In this document: positions 15,472 through 20,841 of the stretch, piece by piece
Position numbering within the stretch: position 1 is the first letter of the stretch
Layout of the letters: each line of letters starts with the position of its first letter
DNA from: Candidatus Beckwithbacteria bacterium
GTDB lineage: Bacteria > Patescibacteriota > Microgenomatia > UBA1400 > CG1-02-47-37
Direction: 5' to 3'
DNA length: 20,841 nt
NCBI GenBank assembly: GCA_030699295.1
Contig: JAUYJQ010000038.1
Span: 1 to 20,841, forward strand
Notes under the pieces: model-generated
What the model was told of the DNA's origin: nothing
The model's input: only the letters and a program-made list of their open reading frames with translations
Databases searched by the model: none
Position numbers and translations under genes: made by a program

Positions 15472-15702
15472 TTAGACAAATTTTAAAATTAAGGCCACGA
15501 CCAACGAGTAGATGGCGATGGCTTCGGCAAAAGCCACGCCCAAAATCATCATCGTCTGGACTTTGGATGAAGCCTCCGGGTTGCGGCCGATTGCTTCCAG
15601 GGCTTTGGCCACAATCAAACCCACGGCCACGGCCGGGCCCATGCCGCCGATAGCTATGGTGAGACCGACTACTAGATCATTACTAGCGACTTCAGCTGCC
15701 AT
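15472..15702 (-). CDS. atpE: Fo ATP synthase c subunit (rotor ring)
   Basis: Proteolipid of the rotor ring; 76 residues forming two membrane helices (about 9-37 and 47-75) with the polar loop GRNPEA (39-44; canonical RQP). Glu60 in FAEAIAIYSL is the ion carrier. Helix 1 lacks the Gln at the position used for Na+ (Val28 instead), and Ala rather than Ser follows Glu60, so the ring is inferred to be proton-coupled. It starts 23 bases after atpB behind the strongest Shine-Dalgarno site in the window, as expected for a subunit needed in many copies. Confidence 0.97.
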   Translation of the reverse strand: MAAEVASNDLVVGLTIAIGGMGPAVAVGLIVAKALEAIGRNPEASSKVQTMMILGVAFAEAIAIYSLVVALILKFV

Positions 15703-15708
15703 ATTTTG

Positions 15709-15716
15709 CCTCCTTT
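15709..15716 (-). promoter_or_regulatory. Strong Shine-Dalgarno site of atpE
   Basis: AAAGGAGG on the minus strand with 6 bases to the atpE ATG. Most other starts in the cluster have no comparable site and instead use stop/start overlaps, so this one supports selectively high translation of the c subunit. Confidence 0.85.
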
Positions 15717-15725
15717 ATAAAATAA

Positions 15726-16454
15726 TTAATGGTGCTCAGAAACGGCAATATTGATAAACACTAAAGTTAAAGTGGCAAACACTAAAGCCTGGATGAAACC
15801 GACGAAAATTTCCAGACCAAAAAAGGGCAAGCTAGCCACAACCGGGATTAAGAAAGCGATCACCGCCAACAGAACTTCACCGGCAAATATATTACCAAAC
15901 AACCGGAAGGCAAAAGAAATTACCCGGGAAAACTCAGAGATCAATTCCAAAACTCCTACAAAAAAATTGATCGGACTGGAAAAGTCTAAAAATTTACCAA
16001 AATATTTGACTCCCCGATGCTTGTAACCGTAGAACTGAACTGACACTACCGCAAAAATTGCCAGAGCCAGGGTGGTGTTAATGTCCGCGGTGGCCCCGCG
16101 CAGAAACGGCACGAAACCGTGAACAGTAGTTAGACCGATGCTGTCGGCACCGGGCAACAGCCCAATCCAGCTGCCCAGTAAAACAAATAAAAAAATTGTG
16201 GCTACAAGTGGAAAAAACTTTTGGGCGTGCTGTGGAGATATGCCGGCCACGAACTCGTAAAAAGATTCAACGATGGTTTGTAAAAAATTCACCCAGCGGG
16301 GTTTATTTTTTAAGTGAAAATAACGTTTACCGCTGATGGCTAAACCAATCAAAAAGATCGTCACCACCATCGTAGCCAGCATCGAGTTAGTGACTTCAAA
16401 GCCGCCAATACTAAATATCGGCTGAGCCGAAATTGAAATGTGTAATTCGGGCAT
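15726..16454 (-). CDS. atpB: Fo ATP synthase a subunit
   Basis: Membrane stator that forms the ion half-channels; 242 residues with five to six hydrophobic segments (about 22-40, 82-101, 126-143, 163-182, 192-212, 216-238). The essential stator Arg is Arg184 in ISFAFRLFGNIFAGEVLL, and the C-terminal QALVFATLTLVFINIAVSEHH matches the family end. PRWVNFLQTIVESFYEFV (52-69) is the conserved segment after helix 1. The ATG directly abuts the TAG of the upstream gene (TAGATG), so translation is probably coupled. No atpI or atpZ was found upstream; the gene there is unrelated. Confidence 0.96.
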   Translation of the reverse strand: MPELHISISAQPIFSIGGFEVTNSMLATMVVTIFLIGLAISGKRYFHLKNKPRWVNFLQTIVESFYEFVAGISPQHAQKFFPLVATIFLFVLLGSWIGLLPGADSIGLTTVHGFVPFLRGATADINTTLALAIFAVVSVQFYGYKHRGVKYFGKFLDFSSPINFFVGVLELISEFSRVISFAFRLFGNIFAGEVLLAVIAFLIPVVASLPFFGLEIFVGFIQALVFATLTLVFINIAVSEHH

Positions 16455-17351
16455 CTATGCTTTTATTATAGCGGAATCTTTGGTTGATTCAACCAGTGTT
16501 TTCAAACTGGTTTTGAGTTGTGACTCCAAATTACTAACTACGCTGATGGCTTTTTCCCGCGAATCCGGCCAGGCAGAAAAGGTGTAATGTTCTAGAATTT
16601 GATAAAGCAAATAAACGTGACGGGCGGAGAGAGGAAATTTGTGATGGTATTCAGTCTGCTTCTTAGAGACCTCGCCGGAAAAAGATAATGAACCGGTACC
16701 GGCCTTGGCCTTGTTTAACTCTCTGATTAGTTGAATCGTAGTTAATTTGTCCACCCGCTGGTCCCGGAGCCTGACAATTTCCGAAAAATGCCGAATCAGC
16801 AGCTGGCTGACGGCGGTTAAAATCACGTCATGAACTTCCGGAGACGGTTCGCCTTTATGCCCCTGGTAGGTAATTCGGGAAAAAACTATCGCCGCTAGGC
16901 TGTTTAAAATTGTTTCTGATTCTTTAAATAACGAGTTATGGAAAATAACATTTAAGAGCGCGTTGATAATCGTTGACCGGGTTTTATATGAATCAATGTT
17001 TTCTTTATTAATTTCCGGGTCTGTGACCCAAAAAATCAATTTGTTGATCATTGCCAATCTGTCTTTACGGCCGGTTTTGGAAGTTATTTTGGAGCGTAAA
17101 AATTTCCGTGTCAACCGGGCGACATCTGAAGGTAATATTATGGGAATTTGCTCCCGGCGGCGATGAAGGACCAGTTTGACCCGGTGAGCTAAAAACTTCT
17201 CGGTGTCTTCGGCTCCGAAAATCTGGGCCATAAACTCATAGCGGGATTTCCAGTTGCTGCCAAAAGCCAAACGTAAAGCCAAATCAAACCTCAACCAAAG
17301 GTAACTTAGAAACATGATGGCATACTTTGCCGGCGGAATCTGTTTATCCAT
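16455..17351 (-). CDS. Unrecognised 298-residue protein, first-in-line before atpB
   Basis: No family recognised. The protein is predicted mostly helical and basic, without a clear signal peptide or transmembrane helix; the N-terminal stretch YAIMFLSYLWLRFDLALRLAF (10-30) is hydrophobic but broken by Arg and Asp, and could be an amphipathic membrane-surface helix. A basic patch RRREQIPIILPSDVARLTRKFLRSK (64-88) and a later EHYTFSAWPDSREKAISVV segment are seen. It lies 2 bases after the EF-Tu-domain-2-like gene and its TAG stop abuts the atpB ATG, so it is co-expressed with the ATP synthase. It occupies the place of atpI in many bacteria but does not resemble it. A role in ATP synthase assembly or in translation is possible from position only. 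Confidence 0.7.
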   Translation of the reverse strand: MDKQIPPAKYAIMFLSYLWLRFDLALRLAFGSNWKSRYEFMAQIFGAEDTEKFLAHRVKLVLHRRREQIPIILPSDVARLTRKFLRSKITSKTGRKDRLAMINKLIFWVTDPEINKENIDSYKTRSTIINALLNVIFHNSLFKESETILNSLAAIVFSRITYQGHKGEPSPEVHDVILTAVSQLLIRHFSEIVRLRDQRVDKLTTIQLIRELNKAKAGTGSLSFSGEVSKKQTEYHHKFPLSARHVYLLYQILEHYTFSAWPDSREKAISVVSNLESQLKTSLKTLVESTKDSAIIKA

Positions 17352-17353
17352 CG

Positions 17354-17620
17354 CTAGCCTGCCAGGTACACCTTAGTTTTATCTTTAACCGGCTGATCGA
17401 CTTTCAGGCCGATTTCGGCGCCTTTTTTAGCTGACGAGATCTTTTTATGTTCAAGTTCCAGCGAATCGATTGTTTGGCTAAACTCGTCTTCACCGTGTTT
17501 AAACTTAACCGTGTCCCCGACTTTTAGAGCCCCGTTTAATTTAACAATGGCCACCAAAATCTTGTCATAAAAGTGAATTACCTCGCCGATTGGTTTCTTA
17601 TCTGCTTTTTTATCTGCCAT
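17354..17620 (-). CDS. Stand-alone EF-Tu domain-2-like protein
   Basis: 88 residues with a Lys-rich start (MADKKADKKP) and then one beta-barrel-like domain: IGEVIHFYDKILVAIVKLNGALKVGDTVKFKHGEDEFSQTIDSLELEHKKISSAKKGAEIGLKVDQPVKDKTKVYLAG. The order (Gly-x-Val, KVGDTVKF, SLELEHKKI, KKGAEIGLKVDQPV, KVY) follows domain 2 of EF-Tu and IF2. It corresponds to small translation-elongation-factor-like proteins found in archaea and candidate-phylum bacteria. No GTPase domain is attached. The role is unknown; nucleic acid or ribosome binding is an inference. It is the first gene of the minus-strand operon, with its own promoter and good ribosome binding site. Confidence 0.8.
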   Translation of the reverse strand: MADKKADKKPIGEVIHFYDKILVAIVKLNGALKVGDTVKFKHGEDEFSQTIDSLELEHKKISSAKKGAEIGLKVDQPVKDKTKVYLAG

Positions 17621-17626
17621 TTTCCC

Positions 17627-17635
17627 TCACCCCCT
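17627..17635 (-). promoter_or_regulatory. Shine-Dalgarno site of the EF-Tu-domain-like gene
   Basis: AGGGGGTGA on the minus strand, 6 bases before the ATG at 17618-17620. It supports this start codon. Confidence 0.7.
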
Positions 17636-17645
17636 CTTAAGTTTA

Positions 17646-17654
17646 AGTATAGCA
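17646..17654 (-). promoter_or_regulatory. Extended -10 promoter of the ATP synthase superoperon
   Basis: Minus-strand TGCTATACT, a TGn-extended -10 box with TATACT at 17646-17651. No good -35 is seen about 17 bases upstream (GCAGAA), which is tolerated by extended -10 promoters. The predicted start near 17639 gives a 5' leader of about 19 bases ahead of the EF-Tu-domain-like gene, which includes its Shine-Dalgarno site. Confidence 0.6.
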
Positions 17655-17663
17655 TGGTATAGT
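17655..17663 (+). promoter_or_regulatory. Extended -10 promoter of the export operon (plus strand)
   Basis: Plus-strand TGGTATAGT, directly abutting the minus-strand extended -10, so the two promoters are back to back. It predicts a start near 17670 and a leader of about 28 bases for the adaptor gene. A second candidate is listed at 17686-17691. Confidence 0.45.
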
Positions 17664-17685
17664 ATAACTTCTGCTTAGAATTTAA

Positions 17686-17691
17686 TATAAT
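17686..17691 (+). promoter_or_regulatory. Alternative -10 box TATAAT for the adaptor gene
   Basis: Consensus TATAAT ending 6 bases before the ATG at 17698. If used, the message would start at the ATG itself and be leaderless. No -35 is evident and no Shine-Dalgarno site precedes this gene, which fits that option. Confidence 0.45.
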
Positions 17692-17697
17692 CTACTC

Positions 17698-18906
17698 ATG
17701 ATTCGAAAATTCTCCCGGAAAAAAAAGATAATCGTGGTTGTCCTTAGCCTCTTATTAATTGTGGCTGGATTCCTAATCTGGCGTCATTTCACCAAAGCGC
17801 CTAAATACACACTGGCAGCCGCGAAATTTGATTCAATCGTTGAGACCGTCAGTGAAACTGGTAATGTGACTACAGCCGGAGCTATTCCCATCTACTCAAC
17901 CACTACCGGCATGGTTGAAGAGGTGTTTGTAAAAAATGATGAGGATGTCTTGGAAAACGATATTTTGTTCAAGGTAAAAAGCACCGCCACTAAGCTGGAA
18001 CAAGATACGGCTCTGTCGGCTTACCAAACTTCTAAAAATACGCTGGAAGCCGCCAAGTCAACCCAACTAAGCCTGCAGGCTGACATGTTTGGACAATGGG
18101 ATATATTCAAAGAACTAGCCGAAAGTGACGACTTTGAAACAGAAGCCGGCACGCCAAAATACAACAATCGGGCAGTACCAGAATTTCATATTCCGGAAAA
18201 AGACTGGTTAGCAGCGGAAGCAAATTATAAAAACCAGGAAAAAGTAATCAACCAAGCGGCCACCAAAGTGAGCGCCGACTGGCGGGCTTATCAAGCCACG
18301 CAAGATAGCCAAGTCAGCGCCCATATCGACGGCCAGATAAAAAACTTAAGCGTGGCCAAGGGTGACTTAGTTTCTGTCCCCACGGCTTTAACCTTGGCCA
18401 ACACTCCTCCAGCGTTAGTTTTAGTCAATAATGACGTTGACACAATTATCAAATTAAATATCAATGAAACCGATGCCAATAAAGTCCGGTCCGGTCAGTC
18501 GGTCAAGGTTGAATTTGATGCCATCTCCGGAAAAATCTTCTCGGGCAAAGTTGACCGGGTTGATAGCTTAACTTTTTCAGTCTCTCAAAATGTAGTTAAA
18601 TTTGCTGTCTATATTAAGCTTGACGATAAATTAGACTTGATAAAAAGAGGCATGACCGCTGACGTGGATATTACTGTGGCCAGTAAAGACAATGTCTTAA
18701 CAGTACCCTCAAGTGCCGTTAAGCCTTTTAAGGGAGGCAAGGCAGTCAGGGTGATCGCAGATAACGGTGAAATCGAATTTATTCCGGTCGAAGTTGGGTC
18801 AAAGGGTGGAGGAAAAGTGGAAATCATCTCCGGCATTAAAGCAGGTGATCAGGTAGTGGTTACCTTAGCCAATGACCAGGTTGAGCGAAGCAGTGGTTTA
18901 TTTTAA
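17698..18906 (+). CDS. MacA/HlyD-type membrane fusion (adaptor) protein
   Basis: Adaptor of a tripartite-style ABC exporter. It has 402 residues: a basic N-terminus and one membrane anchor (about 10-28, IIVVVLSLLLIVAGFLIW), then the extracytoplasmic part. VSETGNVTTAGAIPIYSTTTGMVEEVFVKNDEDV (about 51-84) is the first half of the biotinyl-lipoyl-like domain. Next comes a helical hairpin (about 100-190), then the second lipoyl half SAHIDGQIKNLSVAKGDLV, a beta-barrel domain (IIKLNINETDANKVRSGQSVKVEFDAISGKIFSGKVDRV) and a membrane-proximal domain ending GIKAGDQVVV. The hairpin is short compared with MacA of Gram-negatives, consistent with a cell lacking a typical outer-membrane TolC partner (inference). 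It is followed 7 bases later by the ATPase. Confidence 0.88.
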   Translation: MIRKFSRKKKIIVVVLSLLLIVAGFLIWRHFTKAPKYTLAAAKFDSIVETVSETGNVTTAGAIPIYSTTTGMVEEVFVKNDEDVLENDILFKVKSTATKLEQDTALSAYQTSKNTLEAAKSTQLSLQADMFGQWDIFKELAESDDFETEAGTPKYNNRAVPEFHIPEKDWLAAEANYKNQEKVINQAATKVSADWRAYQATQDSQVSAHIDGQIKNLSVAKGDLVSVPTALTLANTPPALVLVNNDVDTIIKLNINETDANKVRSGQSVKVEFDAISGKIFSGKVDRVDSLTFSVSQNVVKFAVYIKLDDKLDLIKRGMTADVDITVASKDNVLTVPSSAVKPFKGGKAVRVIADNGEIEFIPVEVGSKGGGKVEIISGIKAGDQVVVTLANDQVERSSGLF

Positions 18907-18913
18907 AACGCCT

Positions 18914-19609
18914 ATGAGTCAAACCGCTCCCCTGATTGAACTAAAAAATATCCAGAAAACATTTGTTTCTCCCGGCGGTGATTACCAAGCCTTAAAAGAC
19001 ATCAATCTGACTATCCGTAAAGGTGAATTTGTTGCTATTATGGGTCCGTCCGGAAGCGGCAAGTCCACGATCATGAATATTATGGGTGCCCTGGACTCTC
19101 CTACCCAAGGCTCTTACAAACTAAGTGGCAAAAATATTAGCAACTATACTAATGATCAATTAGCTGAAATCAGAAACAAACAGATTGGCTTCATCTTCCA
19201 AAGCTTTAACCTACTGCCTCGAACCTCGGTCCTGGCAAACGTGGAAAAGCCCATGGTTTATGCCGGTATTCCCGCAAAAGAAAGGAAAAAACGAGCCATG
19301 GAACTCCTGGAACTTGTGGGCATTGCCGATAAAGCCAATAACTTAGCCAATCATATTTCAGGGGGTCAGATACAACGGGTGGCCGTCGCCCGGGCGCTGG
19401 CGATGGTGCCGTCAATTTTACTGGCTGATGAACCAACAGGCAATCTGGATAGTCAGATGGCTTATGAGATTATGGACTTTATCAAGCAGTTAAATACCAA
19501 GGGGCATACGATTGTGTTAATCACCCACGAGGATGATATTGCTGCCTACTCCAAACGAATTGTGCGGTTAAAAGACGGGCAAATAGAATCAGATAAAGTT
19601 AATAAATAA
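18914..19609 (+). CDS. MacB/LolD-type ABC transporter ATPase
   Basis: Energises the adjacent permease. 231 residues from the ATG at 18914-18916; an in-frame ATG at 18872 would overlap the adaptor gene by 35 bases and add 14 residues outside the family profile, so the later start is preferred. Walker A GPSGSGKST at 44-52, Q-loop Gln96 (GFIFQSFNLLPRTSVLANVEKP), signature ISGGQ at 148-152 (Ile for the usual Leu), Walker B ILLADE at 168-173 with the D-loop NLDS, and H-loop His205. The NLLPRTSVLANVEKPMVYAG stretch is typical of the MacB/LolD/FtsE group. It lies 8 bases before the permease gene. Confidence 0.93.
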   Translation: MSQTAPLIELKNIQKTFVSPGGDYQALKDINLTIRKGEFVAIMGPSGSGKSTIMNIMGALDSPTQGSYKLSGKNISNYTNDQLAEIRNKQIGFIFQSFNLLPRTSVLANVEKPMVYAGIPAKERKKRAMELLELVGIADKANNLANHISGGQIQRVAVARALAMVPSILLADEPTGNLDSQMAYEIMDFIKQLNTKGHTIVLITHEDDIAAYSKRIVRLKDGQIESDKVNK

Positions 19610-19617
19610 AAACCAAA

Positions 19618-20832
19618 ATGCGATTTAGCGAAATTGTCAATTCAGCCCAAGAAGCACTCAAGGGCAGCCGGCTAAGGACAGCCCTGACAATGCTGGGTAT
19701 TATTATCGGAATTTCTTCTGTGATCTTAATTTCATCTATTGGTCAGGGAGCGGTAGCTTATATTACCGACGAATTCAGTTCCTTTGGGACTAACTTTTTT
19801 CAGATAACTTCAGGGAGGGGCTTCTTAGCTGCCCTAGGCGGCACCAGCAATCCCCTGACCAAAAAAGACGCAGATGCTATCGGAGAAGAATCCGGAATCG
19901 ACAATATCGAGTCCGTGACCGCTTTTACTTTTACTTCAGGGCAAGTGGCGGTTGATGATGTAGAAAACACCTACCTTATTTATGGAATGACTTCGGAGTC
20001 ACAAGTGATCCTCAAACCTGATTTAGTCTATGGTGAGTTTTTTTCCCAGATTCACGATGACGGGGTTCATAGCGTAGTAGTAATCGGTCAGGATGTGGCT
20101 AAAGATCTTTTTGGAGAGGATACCAACCCTGTGGGTGAATCTATCAGGATTGATAATAGTAAATACCGGATTATCGGAGTCACCAAATCAGGAGGGGGTT
20201 TATCAGGCAGCCAATTTAATAATGCAGTCAATATGCCCTTAGAAACTATGACTACTAAAATTACCGGCGATGATGCTATCCAGGAAATGGACATTAGCGT
20301 CTATGACGAAAGCCAACTAAATCAAACCATGGATGATGTTGAAGTCTTTCTGCGGGATAGACGAAATCTTGATGAGGATCAAGAAAGTGATTTTACTCTG
20401 CAAAGCCAAGCCGAAACATTAGAAAGAATTCAAAAAATTACCGGACTACTCACGGCTATGGTTGCCGGTATATCCGGAATATCGCTCATTGTCGGTGGAG
20501 TTGGGGTAATGAACATTATGTTAGTGACTGTGACAGAGAGAACCAAAGAAATAGGCTTACTTAAAGCCATCGGCGCCAAAGACAAGGATATTTTGTCACA
20601 ATTCCTGATTGAATCGATGACGCTGTCAGTTGTTGGAGGGATAATTGGCATTCTCATCGGAGTTACCGGTGCCTTTATAGTTGCTCAAATTGCCAATATA
20701 CCTTTTGTGGTAAGTATCACCACAGTAGTTCTGGCAGTGGCTGTATCCAGCCTAGTCGGGATTATTTTTGGGCTCTATCCGGCCAGGCGAGCAGCCAAAC
20801 TTAACCCCATAGATGCCCTCAGGCACGAATAG
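19618..20832 (+). CDS. MacB-type ABC transporter permease (FtsX-like)
   Basis: Membrane subunit of a mechanotransmission-type exporter; 404 residues. TM1 is about 21-42 (TALTMLGIIIGISSVILISS), followed by an extracytoplasmic MacB periplasmic-core-like domain (about 45-270), then three C-terminal segments in the FtsX fold (about 275-302, 330-356, 362-388). Conserved features are SRLRTALTMLGIIIGISSV, GGVGVMNIMLVTVTERTKEIGLLKAIGA (293-320) and the terminal GLYPARRAAKLNPIDALRHE. The coupling TERTKEIGxxKAIGA loop should contact the ATPase. The substrate is unknown: antimicrobial peptides, lipids or lipoproteins are all handled by relatives. The gene is complete; only 9 bases follow it. Confidence 0.92.
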   Translation: MRFSEIVNSAQEALKGSRLRTALTMLGIIIGISSVILISSIGQGAVAYITDEFSSFGTNFFQITSGRGFLAALGGTSNPLTKKDADAIGEESGIDNIESVTAFTFTSGQVAVDDVENTYLIYGMTSESQVILKPDLVYGEFFSQIHDDGVHSVVVIGQDVAKDLFGEDTNPVGESIRIDNSKYRIIGVTKSGGGLSGSQFNNAVNMPLETMTTKITGDDAIQEMDISVYDESQLNQTMDDVEVFLRDRRNLDEDQESDFTLQSQAETLERIQKITGLLTAMVAGISGISLIVGGVGVMNIMLVTVTERTKEIGLLKAIGAKDKDILSQFLIESMTLSVVGGIIGILIGVTGAFIVAQIANIPFVVSITTVVLAVAVSSLVGIIFGLYPARRAAKLNPIDALRHE

Positions 20833-20841
20833 TTGTGACCC

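Noticed and set aside
15472..15702. Sodium-type c-ring
   Set aside because: The Gln in helix 1 and the Ser after the carboxylate that define Na+ rings are Val28 and Ala61 here.
18872..18913. Upstream ATG for the ABC ATPase
   Set aside because: It would overlap the adaptor gene by 35 bases and add residues outside the family; the ATG at 18914 directly precedes the conserved start.

Overview
The window reads as a piece of a streamlined bacterial chromosome, most likely from the Patescibacteria (Candidate Phyla Radiation), perhaps a Microgenomates-like lineage. This assignment is an inference from the gene content: fused or archaeal-type enzymes (ADP-forming acyl-CoA synthetase, bifunctional glucose/mannose-6-phosphate isomerase), a stand-alone EF-Tu-domain-2-like protein, a HolA-like mini-protein, very tight gene packing with many ATGA-type overlaps, few clear Shine-Dalgarno sites, and a shortened ATP synthase delta subunit. 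TGA is used as an ordinary stop, so the code is standard. No rRNA, tRNA or CRISPR array was seen.

Layout. Bases 17620 down to 1 (minus strand) form one long co-directional run broken only by a small mobile element. Order of transcription: EF-Tu-domain-2-like protein, an unrecognised 298-residue protein, the complete F-type ATP synthase in the classical order atpB-E-F-H-A-G-D-C, a mini-metallopeptidase, a HolA-like protein, phosphomannomutase/phosphoglucomutase, and phosphoglucose/phosphomannose isomerase. The element lies at 6473-7194. Beyond it come PEP synthase, enolase, cofactor-independent phosphoglycerate mutase and an ADP-forming acyl-CoA synthetase that runs off the left edge. At the right end (17698-20832, plus strand) is a divergent MacA/MacB-type export operon: adaptor, ABC ATPase and permease.

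How the genes fit together. The left block converts 3-phosphoglycerate to PEP and PEP to or from pyruvate, and may make acetate plus ATP from acetyl-CoA. The middle block interconverts hexose phosphates. The ATP synthase couples ATP to a probably proton-based membrane gradient. Together they are an energy and central-carbon superoperon.

The most notable structure is the element at 6473-7194: a REP-associated tyrosine transposase (RAYT) gene with three copies of one perfect hairpin. One copy is upstream, one is inside the coding sequence in inverted orientation, and one sits at its stop codon. The last copy also encodes the final six residues and stop codon of the convergent sugar isomerase. 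A second point is that the phosphoglycerate mutase has Thr in place of the usual catalytic Ser.
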